Positions 1 through 6,974 are shown, counted from the first letter of the stretch. The stretch is 9,211 bases of DNA from CAJQQY01 sp964352225 (GCA_964352225.1 CAYGRM010000277.1:1-9211); one strand, 5' to 3'. Numbers and translations are program-made. Notes: generated by a model not told the origin, from the letters alone.

Positions 1-279
1 AGCTGACATAGAATGCAACGCACCTGCAGCTAAAATTTGGGCATTTTCCAAATCTTTAGTTCTTCTTATTTTTTCGAGAGCAACTTTTACCTCTTCTAGC
101 TTTTCTAAATATTCATCCAACAAAGGACATTGGAAATCAATTTCTTTTTCAATACCAAACAAAAAATGAAGAGGTAATTGACGATATTTTTTCTTTAAGT
201 CTGCAACTGACTTAGAATGATTTTTCTTTGAAACGGTAGCGATATTTCTTAGTTGGGGTAATTTCTTTCGGACAGCCAT
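1..279 (-). CDS. Unrecognised protein, N-terminal part only (runs off left edge)
   Basis: An open minus-strand frame runs without a stop from an ATG at 279-277 to the left edge, giving 93 codons with the C-terminus missing. The protein starts MAVRKKLPQLRNIATVSKKN, a basic N-terminus. A stretch with 'PLHFLFGIEKEIDFQCPLLDEYLE' character follows, cut here to its key features: hydrophobic FLFGI, then an acidic helix rich in Glu, Lys and Leu, then Ala-rich 'NAQILAAGALHSMSA'. The charged heptad-like part suggests helices or a short coiled coil. This is the first ATG in the frame; the frame stays open upstream to a stop at 388-390 with no other ATG. I do not recognise the family. It is divergent from the 469 gene, with a 189-bp shared upstream region. 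Confidence 0.6.
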   Translation of the reverse strand, partial: MAVRKKLPQLRNIATVSKKNHSKSVADLKKKYRQLPLHFLFGIEKEIDFQCPLLDEYLEKLEEVKVALEKIRRTKDLENAQILAAGALHSMSA

Positions 280-376
280 TTTATTTTTTATTGATTTTAA
301 TATTAATTTTGAGGAAAATATGAATTCTGATCGCAAATCTGAATCTAAATTCTGAAGAAAACTTGAACAATTCCCC

Positions 377-389
377 AATTGTAACAATT
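377..389. promoter_or_regulatory. Short perfect inverted repeat in divergent promoter region
   Basis: AATTGT-A-ACAATT is a perfect 6-bp dyad with a 1-nt centre. It lies between two divergent genes, 98 bp from the minus-strand start and 80 bp from the plus-strand start. Position and symmetry would suit a dimeric repressor's operator, but in AT-rich DNA such a short dyad can arise by chance. No regulator gene is adjacent, so this is only a candidate site. Confidence 0.2.
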
Positions 390-468
390 AGTTTTTATTA
401 AAGAATAAAATTCAGTATTTCTACAGAAATTTCTTCTATTCTTGCATTTTTTTTAACAAAATAAAATA

Positions 469-2007
469 ATGAACGAAACAGCGACCATAGAACTACGAAA
501 TCTTCGAATCGAAGATTACTTAGATTTAAAAATCTCTATGCAAAAAGCATATAATGATTTAGAAAATTCACATTGGCATGAACATCATATTCAAAATCTG
601 CTCAATACTTTTCCAGATGGACAATTATGTGTGGTCTACGAGGATAAAGTAGTTGGAGTAGCATTATCTCTGATTATTAATTATGAGAAAATGGGAGACA
701 AGCATAATTATGCCCAAATCACAGGAAACTTCTCCTTTGATACCCATGATCCTGATGGAGATATTTTGTATGGTATTGATGTATTTATTCATCCTAAATT
801 TCGAGGACTTCGACTAGGTAGAAGATTATATGATGCTCGTAAAGAATTATGTGAAAATCTAAATTTGCGATCTATTCTTTTTGGAGGTCGTATTCCCAAT
901 TATAGTAAATATGCCAAGGAACTTAAGCCTAATGAGTATATTCGAAAAGTAAGACAAAAAGAAATTCATGATCCTGTTTTGAATTTCCAATTATCCAATA
1001 ATTTTCACGTTCGCAAGATTTTGACCAACTACCTAGAAGGAGATGAATCTTCTATGGAGTATGCTACCCTGATGGAGTGGAACAACATTTATTATCAACC
1101 AAAAGAGTTGCTTGTCAATGTTCAAAAAACAACTATCCGATTAGGACTCGTCCAATGGCAAATGCGACACTTTCCCAACTTTGAAAGTTTTGTGGAACAA
1201 GCGGAATATTTTATTGATGCGGTGAGTGATTACCAAAGTGATTTTGTACTGTTTCCCGAATTTTTTAATGCGCCCCTGATGGCTCCTTATAATCATTTAT
1301 CGACATCAGAAGCAATTCGGAAGTTGGCAGAATTCACTCATCCTCTTCGGGAAAAATTTTCAGAATTAGCGATGAGTTACAATGTAAATATCATCACCGG
1401 TTCAATGCCTGAATTACAAGCAGATGGAAAGTTATACAATGTCGGTTACCTATGTCGGCGAGATGGAACTTCGGAGAAATATGAAAAAATGCATATCACT
1501 CCTTCGGAAAAAAGTAGTTGGGGAATGGTTGGTGGAAATTCACTCAAAGTATTTGATACCGATTGTGGAAAGATTGGGGTATTAATTTGCTACGATGTAG
1601 AATTTCCAGAATTGCCTCGACTTTTGGCAGATGAAGGAATGCAAGTATTGTTTGTTCCTTTTTTGACTGATACTCAAAATGGGTATATGCGAGTACGCTG
1701 TTGTGCGCAATCAAGAGCCATCGAAAACGAATGTTATGTTGCCATCGCAGGATGTGTGGGTAATTTGCCGAAGGTCAATAATATGGATATTCAGTTTGCT
1801 CAAGCTGCAGTTTTTACGCCTTGTGATTTCGCTTTTCCTACCAATGGAGTGAAGGCAGAAGCGACTCCTAATACCGAAATGACTTTGATTGCAGATGTGG
1901 ATATTAACCCATTATTGGAATTACATAATTTTGGCAGCGTCCGAAATCTAAAAGATCGACGAAAGGATTTTTATGAACTAAAAATTAAAAACAAAAGCGA
2001 TCAATAA
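469..2007 (+). CDS. Bifunctional GNAT acetyltransferase / carbon-nitrogen hydrolase (nitrilase superfamily)
   Basis: This 512-residue protein joins two enzyme domains. Residues about 8-165 form a GNAT-type acyl-CoA-binding domain; its motif A region lies around residues 102-125 (GIDVFIHPKFRGLRLGRRLY), where the usual RxxGxG loop reads RGLRLG. Residues about 220-500 form a nitrilase/amidase domain with all three catalytic residues in place: Glu264 in 'LFPEFF', Lys340 in 'YEKMH' and Cys374 in 'LICYDVEFPE'. The length and order match the RimI-fused branch of the nitrilase superfamily, to which Bacillus YhcX belongs. The hydrolase should cleave a C-N bond (amide or nitrile type) and the GNAT half should acylate an amine, but the substrates of this branch are not established. 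The protein is probably cytosolic, with no signal peptide or membrane segment. The ATG follows an A-rich leader without a Shine-Dalgarno sequence. It appears monocistronic. Confidence 0.93.
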   Translation: MNETATIELRNLRIEDYLDLKISMQKAYNDLENSHWHEHHIQNLLNTFPDGQLCVVYEDKVVGVALSLIINYEKMGDKHNYAQITGNFSFDTHDPDGDILYGIDVFIHPKFRGLRLGRRLYDARKELCENLNLRSILFGGRIPNYSKYAKELKPNEYIRKVRQKEIHDPVLNFQLSNNFHVRKILTNYLEGDESSMEYATLMEWNNIYYQPKELLVNVQKTTIRLGLVQWQMRHFPNFESFVEQAEYFIDAVSDYQSDFVLFPEFFNAPLMAPYNHLSTSEAIRKLAEFTHPLREKFSELAMSYNVNIITGSMPELQADGKLYNVGYLCRRDGTSEKYEKMHITPSEKSSWGMVGGNSLKVFDTDCGKIGVLICYDVEFPELPRLLADEGMQVLFVPFLTDTQNGYMRVRCCAQSRAIENECYVAIAGCVGNLPKVNNMDIQFAQAAVFTPCDFAFPTNGVKAEATPNTEMTLIADVDINPLLELHNFGSVRNLKDRRKDFYELKIKNKSDQ

Positions 2008-2346
2008 AAGAAAATAAGTTTTAGATGATTTTATTTGGTTATTGAGTTATTAGACGTACAATTTATAGAAGTGAAATTTTGGCAATAATTCCATAACCAA
2101 TAACTATTTATAGATGACCAAATAAATTCAGGTAGAACCGGATAACTTGGTGATGAATCTGAATAATTTTTGTTTAAAAATATAATTTCAAAAGTTTCAT
2201 TTATTCAGAATTAATTCAAAATCATCACCCAAATTTGTCATATTATTTTTTAAAAAAAATAGAATGATCAGAACTCAATCAAATAAATACTAAATCGGAA
2301 ATGTTCCCAATTAGTTTTATTTTCTTTTAACCAAAATTCGTAGTGT
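2008..2346. other. AT-rich spacer with two imperfect inverted repeats
   Basis: No gene is apparent here. Two stem-forming regions stand out. In the first, 2030-2039 (TTTATTTGGT) pairs perfectly with 2117-2126, and inside it 2045-2051 pairs with 2099-2105; 2035-2042 can alternatively pair with 2093-2100. In the second, CTGAATAA at 2159-2166 pairs with 2201-2208, extended outward by GGTGAT at 2149-2154 with 2224-2229. Neither ends in a T-tract on the plus strand, so they are not obvious intrinsic terminators. An A/T palindrome (TATTTTTT/AAAAAATA type) lies near 2243-2262. I see no recognisable promoter. Confidence 0.4.
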
Positions 2347-2550
2347 ATGCCAATAACTAAAAGATTTCATGCGAATGATTATCTCGAAGATTTCGAAGAA
2401 ATTGATGAGCATTCTCCATGGTTCTCAATCGTTGAAGATTCCAAAATTTTAAAGGAAGAAAAAAATATCATAGAGAAAAAAAAGATTACTAATCTCTCTT
2501 TTTGGGAGAAGTGTAAGACTTTTTTAAAATTAAAATTTCAGGTTAAATAA
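2347..2550 (+). CDS. Small hypothetical protein, 67 aa
   Basis: I do not recognise this ORF, and it may be spurious. It starts MPITKRFHANDYLEDFEEID. The first half is acidic (EDFEEIDEH) and the second half strongly basic (KKKITNLSFWEKCKTFLKLK), ending in a short amphipathic stretch with Trp, Phe and Leu that could touch a membrane or a partner protein. There is no signal peptide, metal-binding motif or full membrane segment. In favour of a real gene: it sits alone in a 784-bp gap between two clear genes on the same strand, and a terminator-like hairpin begins 19 bp after its stop. Against it: it is short, lies in AT-rich DNA and has no ribosome-binding signal. Confidence 0.4.
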   Translation: MPITKRFHANDYLEDFEEIDEHSPWFSIVEDSKILKEEKNIIEKKKITNLSFWEKCKTFLKLKFQVK

Positions 2551-2569
2551 TTTAGAATTGAAAATGTTG

Positions 2570-2617
2570 AACCGCCACTTGGTTATTTATTTTTCCAAAA
2601 AAGTGGAAGCGGTTTTA
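2570..2617 (+). terminator. Terminator-like hairpin after small ORF
   Basis: AACCG-CCACTT at 2570-2580 pairs with AAGTGG-aag-CGGTT at 2601-2614, giving 11 bp with a 3-nt bulge. TTGG/CCAA can add pairs at the top of the loop. The 3' arm runs into a short T-tract (TTTT from 2613). The stem is GC-richer than its surroundings. It would end transcripts coming from the small ORF or from the GNAT-nitrilase gene. Confidence 0.55.
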
Positions 2618-2791
2618 TAAAAATTTAGATAAACCTACCTTTACTGGATCGTACTTAACTCCATCCAATATATTTTTTATTAAAATATTCTGACCTGCTT
2701 ATTTCTTCAAAATTTCTTCAGATTTGGGGTGCTAATTGCATGAAATTATAGAGCATAAATACCACATTAATTAAATCCTAAAAAAGCACCT

Positions 2792-3409
2792 ATGTTAAAT
2801 GTTTCAAATAGTACTAATCGCTATTCAGATAAAGATTTGGCGGAGTTCAAAACTCATATTGAACAGAAATTAGAAATTGATAAAAAACAACTAAATTCTA
2901 CGTTGGAACGCATCGAAAATATTTCTGATTCACAAGGTAATGATGGAGATTGGATGGACGATTCTTCTAATAATCAAGATCTAGAAATGCTCTATGGAAT
3001 GGTTGGTCGTCAGAGAAAACATATCCGAGATTTGGAAAATGCATTGATTCGAGTTCACAATAAAAACTATGGAATTTGTATAGCGACTGGTAACTTGATT
3101 GACAAGCGTAGATTGATGGCAGTTCCAACTACCACTAAATCTTTGGAAGCTAAAAATGCGCTTCCAGAAAAAGCTGTTAGAGAGGAATCTGAAACAAAAA
3201 GACCAGCCCCGACAAATACTCCTACTTCATTTACGAGAATTATTAAAAGAACTAGTGTAACACCAACCGTAAAACCAAAAGTAGAAGATGATGATTATCT
3301 AGATGATGAAGATGATGAATTGGATTTGGATTTGGACTTAGATTTTGAAGATTCTGATGATGTCGACTTAGAAGAAATTGTAGATGATACTACAGATATA
3401 GATGAATAA
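2792..3409 (+). CDS. DksA/TraR-family protein with degenerate zinc finger and acidic C-terminal tail
   Basis: Residues 10-88 are predicted to form the helical/coiled-coil arm (RYSDKDLAEFKTHIEQKLEI onward), with an acidic turn at 51-57 (DGDWMDD) where DksA has its acidic tip. Residues 89-121 match the DksA/TraR finger region: 'NYGICIATGNLIDKRRLMAV' then 'PTTTKSLEAK'. Only Cys96 remains; the other zinc ligands are replaced, as is common in Bacteroidota members. DksA-family proteins bind RNA polymerase in the secondary channel and tune transcription in nutrient stress. Whether this one does is inferred. After a Pro/Thr linker (about 138-163) comes a very acidic tail (165-205) with repeated Leu-Asp pairs. 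This takes the protein to 205 residues, longer than the roughly 120-150 typical of the family. The preferred start is the first ATG, which follows an A-rich leader. A hairpin and a strong terminator follow, so the gene is probably transcribed alone. Confidence 0.85.
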   Translation: MLNVSNSTNRYSDKDLAEFKTHIEQKLEIDKKQLNSTLERIENISDSQGNDGDWMDDSSNNQDLEMLYGMVGRQRKHIRDLENALIRVHNKNYGICIATGNLIDKRRLMAVPTTTKSLEAKNALPEKAVREESETKRPAPTNTPTSFTRIIKRTSVTPTVKPKVEDDDYLDDEDDELDLDLDLDFEDSDDVDLEEIVDDTTDIDE

Positions 3410-3433
3410 TTAAACTTTAACGATAATCTTTAT

Positions 3434-3495
3434 GGTCTGCGTTAGGGAGGTACCACCTTATTAAATATTCTGAGGTATTTCCCCAGCGTAAGGCT
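3434..3495 (+). ncRNA. Long imperfect hairpin, possible structured RNA in 3' region
   Basis: Bases 3439-3454 (GCGTTAGGGAGGTACC) pair with 3474-3489 (GGTATTTCCCCAGCGT) over 16 positions. Only one is a mismatch (A3444/C3484) and four are G-T wobbles. The stem extends outward through T3438-A3490 and, past a bulged A3491, GGTC (3434-3437) with GGCT (3492-3495). The 19-nt loop contains ACCTTA, which can alternatively pair with TGAGGT at 3471-3476, so two folds compete. The element starts 24 bp after the DksA-like stop and ends 6 bp before a strong terminator. The wobble pairs suggest it acts as RNA of the plus strand. I know no matching family, and its role is unknown. Confidence 0.5.
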
Positions 3496-3501
3496 TAAAA
3501 G

Positions 3502-3549
3502 AAAAAATAGCTTTTAGAAATCTTAATTTCTGAAGGCTATTTTTTTTTG
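3502..3549 (+). terminator. Strong Rho-independent terminator of the DksA-like gene
   Basis: An almost perfect hairpin: AAAAAATAGCTTTTAGAAAT (3502-3521) pairs with 3526-3546, with one T-G wobble and one A-bulge-type offset, around a CTTA loop. The 3' arm runs straight into a run of nine Ts (3540-3548). The matching A-run on the 5' side means it could also work for minus-strand transcription, though no minus-strand gene faces it. Confidence 0.85.
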
Positions 3550-3663
3550 TTTTCTACGATCGGTTTTAAGCAAAAACATTCAATAATTCTTAATAGTGAC
3601 CTAATTTTAATTTTCAGTCTTACCTTTAATCAATTTTAATTTTTTACCATTTCAAAAATAAAC

Positions 3664-5115
3664 ATGATGAAGTTTCAATATGTATTTTTCTTTGTTCTTT
3701 TGGGAGCAATTCTATTTACCGCCTTTTCTTCAAAAGAATCGATGAATACTATTAATAGTTCAATTGAATTGGAAAGTAACAATGACGGTTTTAATCCTGA
3801 TGGATGCCTTAAGTTTTCAGATTTAAGCGAAGCTGAATCTGACAGAGTTTCAGATAATTATAGTATTTACAGAGACAGAATTAATGAAGGAAAATATCTG
3901 GAAGCTTATCCTCTTTGGAAAAAGGTTTATCAAAAAGCACCTAAGACGAATGGACGAATTGATTATGTTTTTAGAGATGGAATAAAAATCTATACTGCTT
4001 TCCATAAAGCTGCAGCAGATAGTATTTTGCAACAAAAATATGTGGATACAATGATTATGATTTATGAAAAAGCAGTCATTTGTTTCCCTGAAAAAAAATC
4101 TTACTACTTCAGCAAGCAAGGTGTCGATATGTTTTATAAATATCGGGGTAGCATGACAGATGAAGAAATATATAACCAACTCAAAACGGCTATCACCTTG
4201 GATAAGGAAGAAGCAAAAGTGAGTTCCATTATTCCACTTTCCTCTCTTAATTTTAAATTATACGGAGACGAAAAAATCAGTAAGGAGGAGGCTCGCTCCG
4301 CTTTGGACAATATCAATAGTATTGTAAAGATGAATATTGAAAATTGCCAAGATGAGAAAACCTGTAATGCTTGGACTCAAGTCGAACAATATACCTTAGA
4401 ACTCAATAATCGTTTTGAGAGTCAAAAAGGATTTTATGATTGTGATTTTTTCATGGAAAAATATTACACAGATTTTGAGGCTGCACCCAATGATTGTGAA
4501 ATGATTGAGGAGTTATATCGTAAATTTAAAAATGCTAATTGTACAGCAGAAGATCCTAAAATGGTGAAATTAGTAGATACATTTAAAGATAATTGTATGA
4601 AACCAACTACCGATCCTGATCTTGCTTGTGGTCGTGAAAATATGGAAAATGAACGATACAACGAATCCATCGAATGCTACCAACGTTATGTCAACAAAAC
4701 TGAAAACGTGGATGCCAAAGCAAATTTTAATTTACGAATTGCTAAAATTTATTTCTTATATATTCGAAATTTCTCAAAGGCAAGGGAGTACGCAAGAGCT
4801 GCCGCTCAAATCAAACCCAACTGGGGAGAACCTTATATTTTAATTGGAAAATTATACGCTGGTAGCGGTTCAATTTGTGGCCCAGGAACTGGATTTGAAA
4901 GCCAAGTAGTCACTTGGGTGGCTATTGACAAATGGAATGAAGCCAAACGAATTGATCCAAGTTCTACTAATGAAGCAAATAAATTAATAAATACTTACTC
5001 TAAATATATGCCGAGTAGAGAAGATGTTTTTTCACGTCCAAAAGTATCTGAAGGAAGTACTTATCAGGTAGGATGCTGGATTAAGGAAAACACAATTGTA
5101 AGGGCTGCGAAATAA
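3664..5115 (+). CDS. Exported tetratricopeptide-like repeat protein, Bacteroidota type
   Basis: This 483-residue protein starts with a signal-peptide-like segment: a short basic start and a hydrophobic core at residues 5-21 (QYVFFFVLLGAILFTAF), followed by SSKES. There is no lipobox Cys right after it, so it is probably soluble periplasmic or outer-membrane associated. Helical repeats fill the rest. One copy is at about 75-105 (EGKYLEAYPLWKKVYQKAP). The clearest TPR units lie at about 320-400: 'ENERYNESIECYQRYV', then 'KIYFLYIRNFSKAREYARAA', then 'NWGEPYILIGKLYAGSG' from residue 386. The C-terminus has the pattern CGPGTGFESQVVTWVAIDKW and ends '...VGCWIKENTIVRAAK', a block I recall from many Bacteroidota TPR proteins of unknown role. 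TPRs mediate protein-protein contacts; the partner is unknown. Several spaced Cys residues could form disulfides outside the cytoplasm. ATGATG gives two possible starts one codon apart. The gene appears monocistronic. Confidence 0.8.
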   Translation: MMKFQYVFFFVLLGAILFTAFSSKESMNTINSSIELESNNDGFNPDGCLKFSDLSEAESDRVSDNYSIYRDRINEGKYLEAYPLWKKVYQKAPKTNGRIDYVFRDGIKIYTAFHKAAADSILQQKYVDTMIMIYEKAVICFPEKKSYYFSKQGVDMFYKYRGSMTDEEIYNQLKTAITLDKEEAKVSSIIPLSSLNFKLYGDEKISKEEARSALDNINSIVKMNIENCQDEKTCNAWTQVEQYTLELNNRFESQKGFYDCDFFMEKYYTDFEAAPNDCEMIEELYRKFKNANCTAEDPKMVKLVDTFKDNCMKPTTDPDLACGRENMENERYNESIECYQRYVNKTENVDAKANFNLRIAKIYFLYIRNFSKAREYARAAAQIKPNWGEPYILIGKLYAGSGSICGPGTGFESQVVTWVAIDKWNEAKRIDPSSTNEANKLINTYSKYMPSREDVFSRPKVSEGSTYQVGCWIKENTIVRAAK

Positions 5116-5140
5116 AAGATTATGCATTAATTAATCTTTT
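5114..5140 (+). terminator. AT-rich hairpin at the stop of the TPR gene
   Basis: AAAAGATTA (5114-5122) pairs perfectly with TAATCTTTT (5132-5140) around a 9-nt loop. It overlaps the stop codon of the TPR gene and ends in four Ts. The stem has only one G-C pair, so it is a weak terminator at best. Confidence 0.4.
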
Positions 5141-5183
5141 GGAACTACTGACTTTAATCATCGGTACAAATTTATTATAGACT

Positions 5184-5233
5184 AAGTACAATGAGTTTAA
5201 TCATCTTTTGATGATTAAACTCATTGTACTTTT
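5184..5233. terminator. Perfect 22-bp palindrome with TTTT loop
   Basis: Bases 5184-5205 (AAGTACAATGAGTTTAATCA plus TC) and 5210-5231 are exact reverse complements around a TTTT loop. A short T-run (5230-5233) follows. It most likely ends transcription of the TPR gene. The T-tract is short, so it could instead be an extragenic palindrome that stabilises mRNA 3' ends. The ten bases TTTAATCATC also occur as a direct copy at 5153-5162, giving the 3' arm a second possible partner. Confidence 0.6.
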
Positions 5234-5335
5234 GAGAAATAACTTTGCAAAAAGGTGACTTTTTCTTCCAATAAAGTCTTTGCTATAAATTCATGAATCA
5301 TTTCATTAACGATATTCTTACAAATCAAAAACATC

Positions 5336-5911
5336 ATGACTGAGAAAATAAAAAAAGAGCACGGGCACTTCCGCAGAAACTGGTTCACCTATTCCATATT
5401 AATTTTAGGATTAGCTTCTTCAGGATATTTCTGGATCAGTAAGGACATGGCTTTAAAAAGACAAACCAATAATTTTAACGATGAAAAAACAATGCTCTTA
5501 CAACAAGCCCAAGAAGCATTTCAAATGAATACAGAACAGAATTTGGAGCTGATGATGAAAGCATTTGTCTGGGCAGTTCGAGGTGAAATGATTCGTGGGA
5601 ATCAAGAGCAAGTTGACCAATATTTTAAGCAACTTGTCAAAACAGAAAAAATTCAGGAAGTTACTTTGGTAGATAAAAATGGAGTAATTCTTATCTCTTC
5701 CAATAAGAAGAATGAAGGGAATAATTTATCCTCCGAATACCTCAAGGCCGTATTAGAAACTACGGAAATGAATGTCATTAATGAGGCTGATAATCAAATT
5801 GTAGCAGCCCCTGTGATGTCATTGGATAGTAGAATTGGAACTTTGGTTGTCATTGCAAAAAGGAATGTTTTTGAGTTAGAAACCAAGGTTGATTTAACTA
5901 AAAATAATTAG
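5336..5911 (+). CDS. Membrane-anchored Cache-like sensor protein without output domain
   Basis: Residues 1-16 are basic and cytosolic (MTEKIKKEHGHFRRNW). Residues 17-34 form one membrane segment (FTYSILILGLASSGYFWI). Residues 38-75 are Gln/Glu/Lys-rich and probably a helical stalk. Residues about 75-176 look like an extracytoplasmic PAS/Cache ligand-sensing fold: 'VDQYFKQLVKTEKIQEVTLV' then 'DKNGVILISSNKKNEG', with the characteristic strand-turn-strand D-x-x-G, and a final strand 'SRIGTLVVIAKR'. Such domains normally precede a second membrane helix and a kinase, cyclase or chemoreceptor module. Here the protein ends at residue 191 after the sensor fold. It may therefore pass its signal to a partner protein or serve a structural role. 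It lies 175 bp upstream of the MscS-type channel gene on the same strand, so a functional link is possible but unproven. The start is the first ATG in frame. Confidence 0.72.
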   Translation: MTEKIKKEHGHFRRNWFTYSILILGLASSGYFWISKDMALKRQTNNFNDEKTMLLQQAQEAFQMNTEQNLELMMKAFVWAVRGEMIRGNQEQVDQYFKQLVKTEKIQEVTLVDKNGVILISSNKKNEGNNLSSEYLKAVLETTEMNVINEADNQIVAAPVMSLDSRIGTLVVIAKRNVFELETKVDLTKNN

Positions 5912-6086
5912 CACCATATCCGAAAACAACATTGCACATTTTATGGCTATCCAAGATGGAAAGAGTAAAGCTGTTTTAAAAAATCATAAAAAAACGCCAA
6001 CCACACAGACTTAGAGTAGAGAAATAGCTTGATAAAATCCATTTAAATTATTTTGTAGAATTATTGTTATAAAAGATTTAAATATC

Positions 6087-6968
6087 ATGGAACAATTCAT
6101 ACAATATTTTGAAGATCCTATTTTCCAAAAAATAGCGGTGGTCTTCATCGGTGCTTTTATCATATTTGCCCTCACTAGTTTCATCAAAGGAATCATCCCA
6201 CGGTATATCAAAGAAACTAACACTCGGTATCGGACGCGAAAATTTGTTGGCTATACTGGCTACTTTGTTGTAATCCTTTTAATCATGATAGTTTACAGTA
6301 GTCAATTGACTGGACTGACTGTTTTTTTAGGAGTAGCAGGTGCAGGAATTGCTTTTGCATTGCAAGAAGTGATTGCAAGTATTGCAGGATTTATTGCTAT
6401 TAATTTTTCTAATTTCTATAAAGTTGGAGATCGAGTTATGCTAGGAGGAATTAAAGGAGATGTTGTAGATATTGGGATGCTAAGAACCTCGATGATGCAA
6501 ATTGGGGACTGGGTACAAGGCGATTTATACAATGGAAAAATTGTCAGAATTTCTAATAGTTTTATCTTCAAAGAGCCTGTTTTTAATTATTCAGGTGACT
6601 TTCCTTTTTTATGGGATGAGGTAACAATTCCATTAAAAACAGGTGGAGATTATGAATATGCACATGCTAAGTTTATGGAAATTTTAAATGAGGTACAAGG
6701 AGCCTATGCTGTCGAAGCCAAAAAATATTGGGCGAAAATGACAACCATAATGATGATTGAAAATGCTCGAGTAGAACCAATTGTCACTATGGTTTTTGAT
6801 CAGAACTGGATGACATTTACGCTGAGATATGTAGTTGATTTTAAAAAACGAAGAGGTACCAAACATTTGATTTTCACCAAAGCGTTAGATGCAGTTAGAA
6901 ATTCGAATGGAAAAATGACCGTAGCTTCAGCTGCAATGGAAATTACGATGATGGGAAAACAAAATTAA
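6087..6968 (+). CDS. Small-conductance mechanosensitive ion channel, MscS family
   Basis: The 293 residues are close to the classical MscS length (286 in E. coli). Predicted membrane segments are at about 16-36 and 53-72. The pore-lining third helix starts at residue 76 and is rich in Gly and Ala: GLTVFLGVAGAGIAFALQEV, then IASIAGFIAINFSNFYKVGD. The beta domain follows (about 112-175) with 'VMLGGIKGDVVDIGMLRTSM' and 'VRISNSFIFKEPVFNYS', matching MscS 'GTV..I....T' and 'IPN'-like positions. The C-terminal vestibule domain covers about 176-285. The channel sits in the inner membrane, opens under membrane tension and releases solutes in hypo-osmotic shock. The beta-domain loop 'QIGDWVQGDLYNGK' is longer than in E. 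coli MscS, as in several MscS subfamilies. The next gene starts 6 bp after the stop, so the two are probably co-transcribed. Confidence 0.93.
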   Translation: MEQFIQYFEDPIFQKIAVVFIGAFIIFALTSFIKGIIPRYIKETNTRYRTRKFVGYTGYFVVILLIMIVYSSQLTGLTVFLGVAGAGIAFALQEVIASIAGFIAINFSNFYKVGDRVMLGGIKGDVVDIGMLRTSMMQIGDWVQGDLYNGKIVRISNSFIFKEPVFNYSGDFPFLWDEVTIPLKTGGDYEYAHAKFMEILNEVQGAYAVEAKKYWAKMTTIMMIENARVEPIVTMVFDQNWMTFTLRYVVDFKKRRGTKHLIFTKALDAVRNSNGKMTVASAAMEITMMGKQN

Positions 6969-6974
6969 ATTAAA

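Noticed and set aside
437..444. TATTCTTG as a -7 promoter element (TAnnTTTG) for the GNAT-nitrilase gene
   Set aside because: It has one mismatch and no TTTG at the expected -33 distance, so it cannot be told from chance in AT-rich DNA.
3445..3458. Resemblance to the T-box core (AGGGUGGNACCGCG) in AGGGAGGTACCACC
   Set aside because: Eleven of fourteen bases agree from 3444 to 3457, but there is no stem I or specifier region, the next gene is not an aminoacyl-tRNA synthetase or amino-acid gene, and T-boxes are not expected in Bacteroidota. A search with the T-box covariance model would settle it.
3850..4670. Several minus-strand ORFs of 60-109 codons
   Set aside because: All lie inside the TPR-protein gene on the opposite strand; they are shadows of its codon pattern.
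5336..6014. A frameshift joining the sensor gene to the downstream mini-ORF
   Set aside because: The sensor domain is complete before its stop at 5911 and the downstream peptide does not look like an output domain or membrane helix.
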